From assembly GCA_017848855.1 (NCBI GenBank), contig JAFIHF010000038.1:1-64000 (forward strand): a stretch of DNA of 64,000 nt, written 5' to 3'. The DNA comes from Rhodanobacter denitrificans. Its GTDB lineage: Bacteria > Pseudomonadota > Gammaproteobacteria > Xanthomonadales > Rhodanobacteraceae. Positions 56,207 through 64,000 of the stretch are shown in pieces. A model generated the notes under the pieces. It did no database searches. It saw nothing but the letters and a program-made list of their open reading frames with translations, and was not told the DNA's origin. The translations under genes and the position numbers were made by a program. Position 1 is the stretch's first letter; each line of letters begins with the position of its first letter.

Positions 56207-57499
56207 ATGCGCGTGCTGGTCACCGGAGCCTACGGTTTCATCGGCGCGCATATCGTCGCGGCGCTTGTCGCGGCCGGCCATGAGGTGGTTTGCGCGGTGC
56301 GCGGCGCACGTGTCGACTCGCGCTTTCCCGGTGTAGCGGCCGTCGCCTGCGACATGGCGCGCGACCTGCGCAGCGAGGACTGGTTGCCGCGACTGGAGCG
56401 TATCGACGCGGTGGTGAACGCCGCCGGCATCCTGCGCGAAAGCGGCACCAACACGTTTGCCGCCATCCACGAACGGGCACCGCTCGCGTTGTTTCTCGCC
56501 TGCCAACAACGCGGCATTCGCAGGGTCATCCAGGTTTCGGCGCTGGGCGACCCTGCCGATGGCGAATTCGTCGCCTCCAAGCATCGCGGCGATGCGGCGC
56601 TGGCCGCGCTGGATCTGGACTGGCTGGTGCTTCGCCCTTCGCTGGTCTACAGCGCGCGCGGTTCCTACGGCGGCACTTCGCTGCTGCGCGCGCTGTCGGT
56701 GTTGCCGGGGGCCGTGCCACTGCCGCAAGGCGGCGGGCAGCGCGTGCAACCGGTAGCCGCCGAGGACGTGGGAGCGGTCGTGGCCGCAGCGCTGGAGCGA
56801 CCAGCGTGCACCCGGCAGACGATCGAACTGGTCGGCCCCGAGGTGATGAGCCTGCGCGATTACCTTGCCGCCTGGCGCCGCTGGCTGGGTTTCGGCCGCA
56901 TCCGGGTCTGGCCGGTGCCGCTGGGCTGGGCACGGCTGGTCGCCGCGCTCGGCGAGCGGTTCGGCGACGGCCCCCTGTGCCGCACCATGATGCGCATGCT
57001 CGAGCGCGGCAACACCGGCGCGACCGATGCGCCGATGCGTCTGCGCGACGAGCTCGGCATCGCGCCGCGAACCTTGCTGCGCGCACTCGGCGAAGCGCCC
57101 AGCCAGGTGCAGGATCGCTGGCACGCACGCCTGTATTTCGGACTGCCGCTGCTGCGCCTGCTGCTGGCACTGTTGTGGATCGTCTCGGGCGTCGTGGGTT
57201 TGACGGCCACGACCGAAGCGGTGTCGGCGCTGACGACCGAGGGCCCGCTCTCCGGCCACGCGGCGCTGTTGCTGGCGCGGTTCACCGGCGGAGCCGATCT
57301 GCTGCTGGGCGTGCTGTGCCTGCTGCGCTGGTGTCCCCGGCTGGTGCTGGCGGCGATGCTGGCGATGCTCGCGGGCTACACGCTGGGTATCGGGCTGCTG
57401 TGGCCGGCACAGTGGCTGGCGCCGTTCGGCGGGCTGGCCAAGAACCTGCCGCTGCTCGCGGCGCTGGCGCTTCTGCTCGTCACGGAGGAACGCCGATGA
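56207..57499 (+). CDS. NAD(P)-binding SDR protein with C-terminal membrane domain
   Basis: A 430-residue protein. Residues 1-290 are an atypical SDR (complex-I NDUFA9-like): VLVTGAYGFIGAHI (residues 3-16) is the dinucleotide loop, DAVVNAAGILRESG and RVIQVSALGDPADGEFVASKHRGD follow; YxxxK is SKHRG-type, with no classic Tyr, as in NDUFA9 relatives. The C-terminal third has four helices (LLRLLLALLWIVSGVVGL, LLARFTGGADLLLGV, LAAMLAMLAGYTLGIGLL, NLPLLAALALLLV), a DoxX-like unit. Overlaps the next gene by 4 bp (ATGA). Lies between the duplicated GGDEF-EAL ends. Confidence 0.82.
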   Translation: MRVLVTGAYGFIGAHIVAALVAAGHEVVCAVRGARVDSRFPGVAAVACDMARDLRSEDWLPRLERIDAVVNAAGILRESGTNTFAAIHERAPLALFLACQQRGIRRVIQVSALGDPADGEFVASKHRGDAALAALDLDWLVLRPSLVYSARGSYGGTSLLRALSVLPGAVPLPQGGGQRVQPVAAEDVGAVVAAALERPACTRQTIELVGPEVMSLRDYLAAWRRWLGFGRIRVWPVPLGWARLVAALGERFGDGPLCRTMMRMLERGNTGATDAPMRLRDELGIAPRTLLRALGEAPSQVQDRWHARLYFGLPLLRLLLALLWIVSGVVGLTATTEAVSALTTEGPLSGHAALLLARFTGGADLLLGVLCLLRWCPRLVLAAMLAMLAGYTLGIGLLWPAQWLAPFGGLAKNLPLLAALALLLVTEERR

Positions 57500-57972
57500 G
57501 TGCCTACGCGCTGCTGAAGACCCTGCACATCCTCTCCTCGACCCTGCTGTTCGGCACCGGCCTGGGCACCGCGTTTTTCATGTGGTTCACCCATCGCAGC
57601 GGCGAGATCGCCGCCATAGCCAACACTGCGCGGTTGACGGTGCGCGCGGACTTCCTGTTCACCACGCCGGCGGTGATCGCGCAACCTGTCACCGGGCTGC
57701 TGCTGATGCGCGAAATGGGCTTCGGCTTCGATGCTCCCTGGTTGCAGGCAGCCATCGCGCTGTACCTGCTCGCCGGTGCCTGCTGGCTGCCGGTGGTGTG
57801 GCTGCAATGGCGCGCACGCGAACTGGCGCGGGCGGCCCTGCGCGGGGGCACCCCACTGCCTGCTGCGTATTACCGCAGCATGCGCTGGTGGTTCGCGCTG
57901 GGCTGGCCGGCATTTCTCGCCGTGATCGCCACGTTCTGGCTGATGGTGGCCAAGCCCACGCTGTGGGGTTGA
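57496..57972 (+). CDS. DUF2269 family membrane protein
   Basis: A 158-residue protein with four helices and the DUF2269 start LLKTLHILSSTLLFGTGLGTAFFMWF; the remainder fits the family (FLFTTPAVIAQPVTGLLLM, AYYRSMRWWFALGWPAFLAVIATFWLMVAKP). Function unknown; the usual partner is a DoxX-fused SDR as here. Convergent with the GGDEF-EAL gene across 10 bp. Confidence 0.85.
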   Translation: MSAYALLKTLHILSSTLLFGTGLGTAFFMWFTHRSGEIAAIANTARLTVRADFLFTTPAVIAQPVTGLLLMREMGFGFDAPWLQAAIALYLLAGACWLPVVWLQWRARELARAALRGGTPLPAAYYRSMRWWFALGWPAFLAVIATFWLMVAKPTLWG

Positions 57973-57982
57973 GCGTCGGCGA

Positions 57983-60115
57983 TCAGGCCGGGCGGAGTTC
58001 GCGTTCGCCCAGCCACTGGCGGAAACCGGCATCGTCCAGCGGGCGGCAGATCAGGTAGCCCTGCAGGCCGTCGCAGCCCATCTGCTCCAGGGCGAGCCGC
58101 TGCGGCGCGGTTTCCACGCCTTCGGCCACCGCGGCGATGCCGAGCCGGTGGGCCACGTCGATGATGAAACCCGCCAGCGGCTTGGCGGCCTCGGGGGTCA
58201 GTTCGCTGACGAAGGCGCGGTCGATCTTGATCAGCTCCAGCGGCAAGCGCTGCAGGTAGCTCAGCGAGGAGTAGCCCACGCCGAAGTCGTCCAGCGCGAG
58301 ATGGAAACCCGCAGCGGCCAGCTGCTGCATGGTCGCCAGCGCGCTGTCGAAATCCCGCAGCAACGTGCTCTCGGTCAGCTCCAGCGTGAACCGCCCCGGC
58401 TCGATGCCCGCCGCGCGCACCTGCGTCTCGATCACGTCGGCAAGCCGCGGCTGGGCCAGCTGCCAGGCGCTCACGTTCACCGCCACGCGCCCGCGGAACG
58501 GCACGCCGTCGCGGTCCCACGCCCGGATGCAGGCGCAGGTCGTGCCCACCACCCAGTGGCCCAGCGCGTGGATCAGGCCGGTTTCCTCGGCCATCGGGAT
58601 GAACTCGGCCGGCCCCAGATCGCCCAGTTGCGGATGGCGCCAGCGCAGCAACGCCTCGGCGCCCAGCAGCTCGCCCTGCGGGCTGAGCTGCGGCTGGAAA
58701 TGCAGGGTGAACTGCGCCTCCATGCTGCCTTGCTCCAGCGCCGCGCGCAGGCCGCGTTCGAGCAGCAGGCGCGTGTCCGCTTCCTGCTGCATCGGCGGCA
58801 GGAACAGGCGCACCGTGCCGCGGCCGGCGGCCTTGGCGCGGTACAGCGCGATGTCGGCCCGGCGCAGCAGATCGGCCACGTCCTGCTCGCCGGCGGGGAA
58901 TACCGCCACGCCGACGCTGGCGCCCGCGGCCAGCACGCGGCTGCCCACGCTCAACGGCAGCGCCAGGCGCGCGAGCATGTCGGCGGCGACCTGCTGCGCC
59001 CGCGCCTGCGCATCGGCCGGCGTGCCCTGCAGCGGCTCCAGCAGCAGCACGAATTCGTCGCCGCCGAGGCGCGCGAGCATCGCTTCGGGCGGCACCACCG
59101 CGAGCAGGCGCTCGGCGATCGCCTGCAGCAGATGGTCGCCGACGAGGTGGCCGAGGCCGTCGTTGATGGTCTTGAAGTTGTCCAGGTCGATCAGCAGCAG
59201 CGCGCCGTGCCCGCCGTGCGCCAGCGCATCGGCATGCCATTCGGCGAGGCGGCCCAGCGCGCTGGCGCGGTTGGGCAGGCCGGTGAGGCAGTCGTGGTAG
59301 GCGAGGCGGCGCAGGTTCGACTCGGCCTCGCGGCGCGTGTGGGCCTCGGCTTCCAGGTCCTGCCTCGCGCGCTCCAGCTGCATCGAGCGCTGGCGCAGCT
59401 GCGCCGCCAGCGACAGGCTCATCAGCAGCACGAAGGGCAGGAAGGCGAACGCGTCCAGGTACGGCGAGCGCACGCCGAGCCAGTCGATCGCGATGTCGCC
59501 CCACAGCAGGGCCGCGAACTGCACCAGCAGGCAGATGCCCAGCAGCAGGGCCAGCGCCGACTCGCCGCGGCGGAACTGTCGCCACGCGCGCCACAGTGCC
59601 CACAGGAACAGCGCATAGGTCGCCAGGTGGAACATCCAGCCCCAGACCGAGACCGTGCCGGCGACGCCGTACAAGCGCTCGCCCCAGGGCAGCGCCACGC
59701 CCGCGGTCGGCGCCAGCCGCGTGTAGAACAGGGTGGCCGGCATCGCTGCGTTGAGCCAGAGGAACAGCAGCGCCAGCGCGCCCAGCGCCAGCCGCGCGGG
59801 CCGGCTGGCCACCGCGCCGGTATAGGCGCCGATGAACGCCACGAACGGCAGGAAGAACAGGGTCGACACCCCGATCATCCAGCGCAGCGCGGCCGTCGCC
59901 GCGGGCAGGCTGCCGGCCGTGCGCAGCAGCATGTTGCCCAGCGCCAGCCCGGCGATGCACAGGCACAGCATCGCGTAGGAAAGGTAGATCGGCTCGCGCC
60001 GCCGCCACAGCCCGATCACCACGAACTGCACGCCGGAGGCGAACGCGATGCCGACGGTGGCGATCAGCGCGGCGATGAAGTAGCCGAACCCTGTCGGACC
60101 CGCGTCGACCGGCAT
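57983..60115 (-). CDS. 7TM-GGDEF-EAL cyclic di-GMP enzyme
   Basis: A 710-residue protein with seven or eight N-terminal helices (about 10-225), a GGDEF domain (about 265-430) and an EAL domain (about 445-700). The cyclase site GGDEF is intact in ARLGGDEFVLLL near residue 350. The phosphodiesterase has GAEALLRWRHP, NVSAWQL, ELTEST, DDFGVGYSSLSYLQRLP, KIDRAFV and AEGVET, so both activities look possible. Its own 3' end is duplicated at 56064-56162. Cyclic di-GMP may feed the Clp-type site at 30000. Start at 60115. Confidence 0.93.
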   Translation of the reverse strand: MPVDAGPTGFGYFIAALIATVGIAFASGVQFVVIGLWRRREPIYLSYAMLCLCIAGLALGNMLLRTAGSLPAATAALRWMIGVSTLFFLPFVAFIGAYTGAVASRPARLALGALALLFLWLNAAMPATLFYTRLAPTAGVALPWGERLYGVAGTVSVWGWMFHLATYALFLWALWRAWRQFRRGESALALLLGICLLVQFAALLWGDIAIDWLGVRSPYLDAFAFLPFVLLMSLSLAAQLRQRSMQLERARQDLEAEAHTRREAESNLRRLAYHDCLTGLPNRASALGRLAEWHADALAHGGHGALLLIDLDNFKTINDGLGHLVGDHLLQAIAERLLAVVPPEAMLARLGGDEFVLLLEPLQGTPADAQARAQQVAADMLARLALPLSVGSRVLAAGASVGVAVFPAGEQDVADLLRRADIALYRAKAAGRGTVRLFLPPMQQEADTRLLLERGLRAALEQGSMEAQFTLHFQPQLSPQGELLGAEALLRWRHPQLGDLGPAEFIPMAEETGLIHALGHWVVGTTCACIRAWDRDGVPFRGRVAVNVSAWQLAQPRLADVIETQVRAAGIEPGRFTLELTESTLLRDFDSALATMQQLAAAGFHLALDDFGVGYSSLSYLQRLPLELIKIDRAFVSELTPEAAKPLAGFIIDVAHRLGIAAVAEGVETAPQRLALEQMGCDGLQGYLICRPLDDAGFRQWLGERELRPA

Positions 60116-60270
60116 GCTCCCCTCTGCAATCCGTCAAGCCACCGGGTACAACAGGCGGTGGCGTCCCTCCCGCGGAGCTTGCGCCTTTTTTCCGCCGAGC
60201 AACAGTTCCCGCGTCACGCCTTCGAGCCTGCCCAGGCCTTCCGCCACGGGTGGCTGCCGGCGGGTCGGTG

Positions 60271-60277
60271 GCATACT
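60271..60277 (+). promoter_or_regulatory. GCATACT -10-like box upstream of the M1 aminopeptidase
   Basis: GCATACT ends 33 bp before the ATG at 60310. Confidence 0.4.
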
Positions 60278-60309
60278 CCGCGCTTCCGTTTCCCTGCCGG
60301 AGCCGCTGC

Positions 60310-62175
60310 ATGCGCCTGCTTCCCGCCCTCGCCCTCGGCGCCCTCGTGCTGCCGCTGGCGGCCCACGCCAACGACCCGCACTCCTACGCCCAGCCCGAGC
60401 AGGTGGTGGTGACCCACCTCGGCCTGGACCTGAAACTCGACTTCCCGCACCGGCAGCTGGACGGCGTCGCCACGCTGAAACTGGACTGGAAGAACCCCAA
60501 GGCGCCCGCGCTGGTGCTGGACACGCGCGAGCTGAAGATCGCCTCCGTCGACGCGGTGGACGCGAACGGCAAGACCCGCGCGCTGAAGTACGCGCTGGCG
60601 CCGGCCGACAAGGAGCTGGGCAGCAAGCTCACCATCGAGGCGCCGCAGCATCCGGCGCAGGTGCGCATCGCCTACGTCACCTCGCCCGACGCCTCCGGCC
60701 TGCAATGGCTGCCGCCCGCGCAGACCGCGGACAAGCAGGCGCCGTTCATGTTCTCGCAGTCCGAATCCATCCACGCGCGCTCGTGGGTGCCGCTGCAGGA
60801 TTCGCCGGCGGTGCGCTTCACTTACGACGCGCACGTCACGGCGCCGAAGAACCTCCGCGTGGTGATGAGCGCGCCGAACGACGCGAAGCATCCGCTCGAC
60901 GGCGATTTCCACTTCGACCAGCCGCACCCGATCCCCTCCTACCTGCTGGCGATCGCCGCCGGCGACATCGCGGTGAAGGAAACCGGCCCGCGCTCGGCGG
61001 TGTACGCCGAGCCCTCGGTGGTGGACGGCGCCACGCGCGAGTTCGCCGACACCGAGAAGATGATCGCCACCGCCGAGTCGCTGTACGGCCCGTACCGCTG
61101 GGGCCGCTACGACCTGCTGGTGCTGCCGCCGTCCTTCCCCTACGGCGGCATGGAAAACCCGAACATGACCTTCGCCACGCCGACGATCATCGTGGGCGAC
61201 AAGAGCCTGGTCAGCGTGATCTCGCACGAGCTGGCGCACTCCTGGTCCGGCAACCTGGTGACCAACGCCGCGTGGCGCGACGGCTGGTTGAACGAAGGCT
61301 TCACCACCTACGTGCAGGGCCGCCTCACCGAGGCGCTGTACGGCCAGCGCCAGGCCGACGAGGAAACCCTGCTGGCGATCCGCGCACTGCAGAAGAAGAT
61401 CGGCCAGATGCCCGCGAACGCGCAGAAGCTGGCGCCCGACCCGCGCGGCGTGGACGCCGACGACGCGCTCTCCGACGTGGCCTACGACAAGGGCTCGTGG
61501 TTCCTGCGCGCGCTGGAGCAGCGCTTCGGCCGCAAGGATTTCGACAGCTGGCTGAAGGGCTACTTCGACCGCCACGCCTGGCACAGCATCACCACCGAAC
61601 AGATGCTGGCCGACCTCAAGCCGAACCTGATCGACAAGTACCCCGGCAAGATGCGCTGGGACGAAGTGCAGGTCTGGGTCTACGGCACCGGCATCCCCAA
61701 GGACGCGCCGACCCCCGACTCGCCGCGCTTCGACGCGATCGACAAGCAGCGCGCCGCCTTCCTCGCCGGCACTTTGCCTGCCGCGAAGCTCGACGCGAAG
61801 GACTGGAACACGCAGGAATGGATGTACTTCCTCGACCGCCTGCCCGACGCGCCGACGCTGGCACAGGCGCAGGCCATCGACGCCGCCTGGCACCTCACCG
61901 GCACCCACAACGCCGAGATCGGCATGCGCTGGTACGTGCACGCCATCGCCGCCGGCGACAAGGCGGTGTGGCCCGCCGCCGCCGAGCACATGACCCGCAT
62001 CGGCCGGCTCTACCTCACCCTGCCGGTGTACGGCGCGTTCGCGAAGACGCCGGCCGGCCTCGCCTACGCCGAGCAGGTCTACGCCAAGGCGAAGGACGGC
62101 TACCACCCGCTGACGCAGCAGGCGGTGGAGCGCTTGTTCGCGAAGGCGAAGGCGAAGCAGGCGGCTGCGAGGTAA
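60310..62175 (+). CDS. M1 family metalloaminopeptidase (leukotriene A4 hydrolase-like), exported
   Basis: A 621-residue zinc aminopeptidase with a signal peptide (RLLPALALGALVLPLAAHAND). The substrate loop reads YGGMENPNMTF (GxMEN) near residue 280, and the zinc motif is ISHELAHSWSGNLVTNAAWRDGWLNEG, HEXXH-18-E, near 307; the transition-state Tyr region is VAYDKGSWFL near 395. A C-terminal helical domain follows, as in LTA4 hydrolase. It trims peptides in the periplasm. TTG-type longer frames upstream are not supported. Confidence 0.93.
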   Translation: MRLLPALALGALVLPLAAHANDPHSYAQPEQVVVTHLGLDLKLDFPHRQLDGVATLKLDWKNPKAPALVLDTRELKIASVDAVDANGKTRALKYALAPADKELGSKLTIEAPQHPAQVRIAYVTSPDASGLQWLPPAQTADKQAPFMFSQSESIHARSWVPLQDSPAVRFTYDAHVTAPKNLRVVMSAPNDAKHPLDGDFHFDQPHPIPSYLLAIAAGDIAVKETGPRSAVYAEPSVVDGATREFADTEKMIATAESLYGPYRWGRYDLLVLPPSFPYGGMENPNMTFATPTIIVGDKSLVSVISHELAHSWSGNLVTNAAWRDGWLNEGFTTYVQGRLTEALYGQRQADEETLLAIRALQKKIGQMPANAQKLAPDPRGVDADDALSDVAYDKGSWFLRALEQRFGRKDFDSWLKGYFDRHAWHSITTEQMLADLKPNLIDKYPGKMRWDEVQVWVYGTGIPKDAPTPDSPRFDAIDKQRAAFLAGTLPAAKLDAKDWNTQEWMYFLDRLPDAPTLAQAQAIDAAWHLTGTHNAEIGMRWYVHAIAAGDKAVWPAAAEHMTRIGRLYLTLPVYGAFAKTPAGLAYAEQVYAKAKDGYHPLTQQAVERLFAKAKAKQAAAR

Positions 62176-62218
62176 TGCCGCCTGCATGCCAACGATCGTG
62201 CTTGCACGGTTCTGAGAC

Positions 62219-62297
62219 GTCATGCCCGCGAAAGCGGGCATCCATGTTGCCTTGAGGGTTTGAAGGAAATGGATTCCCGCTTTCGCGGGAATGACGC
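62219..62297. repeat. Paired inverted repeat, CGTCATTCCCGCGAAAGCG type
   Basis: CGTCATGCCCGCGAAAGCGG (from 62219) and its near-complement ending GGAATGACG at 62297 form a hairpin pair with a short loop. It is a widespread proteobacterial intergenic repeat. The alpha/beta hydrolase gene begins 60 bp later. Confidence 0.8.
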
Positions 62298-62356
62298 CAA
62301 CTCAAGCTCCGAAGCATCGCCGCAGGCAAGAAGCACCACATTCGAGATTCGTACCC

Positions 62357-63343
62357 ATGCCCAGCACCGCCCCCACCACCCGCCCGCTCTGGCAGCGCAT
62401 GCTGTTCCGCCGCCTGAAGTTCCTCGCCATCGTGGCGGCGACGCTGGCCGTGCTGTTGGGCGGCAGCTACCTGTTCGCGCCGCAGTGGCTGTTCCGCGCC
62501 AACATCGCGCGCGAGGCGATGGCCGCGCATCTGGAGAAACATTCGGTGCAGGCCGGCGACACGCACTGGTCGTACTACGAGGGCGGCACCGGCCCCACCA
62601 TCGTGCTGCTGCACGGCTTCGCCGACAGCAAGGAGGTGTGGCTGCAGGTGGCGAAGGAGCTCACGCCGCACTTCCACCTGGTGATTCCCGACCTGCCGGG
62701 TTGGGGCGAGTCCTCGCGCGACATGGCCGCGAGCTACACCATCGACGCCCAGGCCGCGCGCCTGCAGGACTTCGTGCAGGCGTTGGGCCTGGGCCGCTTC
62801 CTGCTGGCGGGCCATTCGCTGGGCGGTGCGATCGCCGGCGTCTACGCCGCCGAGCATCCCGAGCACGTGGGTGAACTCGCGCTGCTCGACAGCTTCGGGC
62901 TGAAGTTCAAGGAGAACGCGTTCGCGCGCGAATCGCTGGCCGGCAAGGATCCGTTCGTGTTCTCCGACCGCGCCGGCTTCTGGCGCGCCTCCAGGCTGGT
63001 GTTCGACAGCAAGCCCGACCTCCCGGGCCGCTTCGTCGACGTGCTGGTGGCGCGCAACGTGAAGGACCACGCCTTCATCGCCAAGGTGTTCGACGAACTG
63101 CGCACACCCGCGCAATACCTCGCCGTGCAGAACCGGCTCGACCGGCTGACCATGCCGGTGCTGGGCCTGTGGTGCAAGGACGACCAGGTGATCGACATCT
63201 CCGCGCTGGACAGCCTGCGCAACGGCCTCGTCCACGCCAGCGCGATCAGCACCAGCACGCTGATCGGCTGCGGCCACATGCCCGAGCTGGAGAAGCCCGA
63301 AGAAACCGCGCAGATCCTCACCGCGTTCGCGCTGTCGCACTAG
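62357..63343 (+). CDS. Alpha/beta hydrolase, membrane-anchored
   Basis: A 328-residue hydrolase with an N-terminal helix (LKFLAIVAATLAVLLGGSYLF, residues about 17-37) that anchors it to the inner membrane. Triad motifs: HGFADSKEVW (oxyanion), AGHSLGGAIAG (Ser near residue 156), WCKDDQVIDI (Asp) and CGHMPELEKPEE (His near 305). It resembles esterase/lipases of the MhpC or YcgS kind. Substrate unknown. Its stop codon is directly followed by a 7-bp tandem repeat. Confidence 0.85.
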   Translation: MPSTAPTTRPLWQRMLFRRLKFLAIVAATLAVLLGGSYLFAPQWLFRANIAREAMAAHLEKHSVQAGDTHWSYYEGGTGPTIVLLHGFADSKEVWLQVAKELTPHFHLVIPDLPGWGESSRDMAASYTIDAQAARLQDFVQALGLGRFLLAGHSLGGAIAGVYAAEHPEHVGELALLDSFGLKFKENAFARESLAGKDPFVFSDRAGFWRASRLVFDSKPDLPGRFVDVLVARNVKDHAFIAKVFDELRTPAQYLAVQNRLDRLTMPVLGLWCKDDQVIDISALDSLRNGLVHASAISTSTLIGCGHMPELEKPEETAQILTAFALSH

Positions 63344-63406
63344 CTCGGGACTCGGGACTCGGGACTCGGGACTCGGGACTCGGGACTCGGGACTCGGGAC
63401 TCGGGA
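63344..63406. repeat. Nine tandem copies of a 7-bp unit (CTCGGGA)
   Basis: 63 bp made of nine exact copies starting at the base after the hydrolase stop. Translated in any frame it gives SPESRVP-like peptide. A typical slippage-prone microsatellite. Confidence 0.95.
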
Positions 63407-63422
63407 AGCCTCACGCTCTTCT

Positions 63423-63455
63423 CCCTCTCCCCCAAGCTTTGCTTGGGGGAGAGGG
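63423..63455. repeat. Palindrome of the CCTCTCCC family
   Basis: CCCTCTCCCCCAAGC and GCTTGGGGGAGAGGG pair around TTT. Same family as at 201-236 and 20636-20675; it may end transcription from the hydrolase gene. The remaining 63456-63581 has no feature. Confidence 0.75.
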
Positions 63456-63581
63456 TCGGGGTGAGGGGGCTCTTTTGAAGCCTGTCCACGATCTGCCTGG
63501 CATCGCCTGGACCGTCGAGCCGCCCATAGCCGCCGGGCATGCCCGGCGCGAACGCGGCCCTCCCCAGCCAACTCGCCTCGA

Positions 63582-63920
63582 TCACGCGTTCGTCGAAGCA
63601 GTGGGCAGCGCACCACCCGGCGGCAACTCCGGCAGCACGGCCTGCATCGGATGAACCTCGAAGCGGAAGCCGGCGCCGGCGCGGATCACCGGATCGCCGT
63701 CGATCAGCGCCGCGGGTTCCTCGTCGTCCGCCAGCTGCAGCACGGCCAGGCCCCACGCGCCCCGCGGATCGGCCACCGGCCCGAACACCAGCACCTTGCC
63801 CTCGCGCATGCGTTCGCGCCAATAGCCCGCGTGCTCGTGCATCAGCGCGACCTCGGCCGGCGTGATGTCGGCGGGAAAGGTGGCACGCGGCGTCAGCAAG
63901 CGGCAGCAGTAGTGCTTCAT
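63582..63920 (-). CDS. YciI-like domain protein
   Basis: A 112-residue protein with YciI (PF03795) characters: MKHYCCRLLTPRATF at the start, then MHEHAGYWRERMREGKVLVFGPVADPRGAWGLAVLQLADDEEPAALIDGDPVIRAGAGFRFEVHPMQ. The conserved HxxY/W and G-P-V signature are present. The ATG at 63920, 6 nt after GAGG, is preferred to 63938. Function unknown; family members are small dimeric proteins with a ferredoxin-like fold. Last gene of the window. Confidence 0.8.
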   Translation of the reverse strand: MKHYCCRLLTPRATFPADITPAEVALMHEHAGYWRERMREGKVLVFGPVADPRGAWGLAVLQLADDEEPAALIDGDPVIRAGAGFRFEVHPMQAVLPELPPGGALPTASTNA

Positions 63921-64000
63921 GTCCGGCCTCGCTTCCATGGATATCGAGGAACCGGCCGAGCATGCGCCGCACGCCCTCGCCTGTACAAGTGCGGATGGAC

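Noticed and set aside
53346-56336. 996-codon plus-strand frame over the DUF802 gene
   Set aside because: Complement of the Ala/Gln-rich tail; no independent start or domain.
63340-63972. 210-codon minus-strand frame over the microsatellite and the YciI-like gene
   Set aside because: C-terminus is the translated 7-bp repeat, N-terminal part is YciI out of frame.

Overview
The window is about 70 % GC and densely coded, and its housekeeping genes point to a gammaproteobacterium of the order Xanthomonadales (Lysobacterales), most likely Rhodanobacteraceae (Rhodanobacter, Dyella or Frateuria-like). This rests on gene content and on remembered family sequences; no search was run. There are 51 intact protein genes, one clear pseudogene, no RNA genes and no insertion sequence. 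Intergenic space is unusually rich in dispersed palindromic repeats.

Layout. 0-9 kb: glutaminyl-peptide cyclotransferase, a collapsed esterase pseudogene, hemB, a sedolisin (S53) protease, glk with a 66-bp triple repeat at its end, a HAD phosphatase, an NdvA/ChvA-type glucan exporter and a DUF1778/GNAT toxin-antitoxin pair. 9-23 kb: SNF2 helicase, gpsA-secB, rpmB-rpmG, a DUF3016 protein, a membrane desaturase, a four-gene Gld-like ABC operon, a large non-coding repeat field, mutM and a nitroreductase. 23-31.3 kb: a six-gene minus-strand operon (amidotransferase, acyl carrier protein, adenylate-forming ligase, HemK-like protein with an altered motif, NadE-like protein, GNAT protein) opposite a polysaccharide deacetylase gene; it looks like a surface-glycan or acyl-modification cluster. 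31.3-45.3 kb: an unrecognised protein, a thymidine kinase carrying repeat-derived peptide, rep helicase, two tandem TPR-sulfotransferases (the second decayed), a PerM-family permease, a class B-like acid phosphatase lipoprotein, another lipoprotein, plsB and ubiE.

45.3-64 kb: a DUF2249 gene and partner behind an FNR-type box, GST, PhzF-like protein and EamA exporter, an AcpA-type phosphatase with Tat/lipobox signal, prolyl aminopeptidase, a four-gene operon DUF3348-DUF802-OmpA-DUF2894 encoding a MotAB/Zorya-like membrane motor of unknown role, an SDR + DUF2269 pair lying between two copies of the 3' end of a GGDEF-EAL gene, that GGDEF-EAL gene, an M1 aminopeptidase, an alpha/beta hydrolase and a YciI-like protein.

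The features most worth attention are the motor-like operon (51.8-55.9 kb), the amidotransferase/ACP/ligase cluster (23.0-29.8 kb), the repeat-derived insertion inside tdk, the REPIN-type hairpins whose arms co-vary, and stop codons of two genes (glk, the AcpA-type phosphatase) supplied by repeats. Functions are assigned from remembered families and visible motifs; regulatory sites are pattern matches only.
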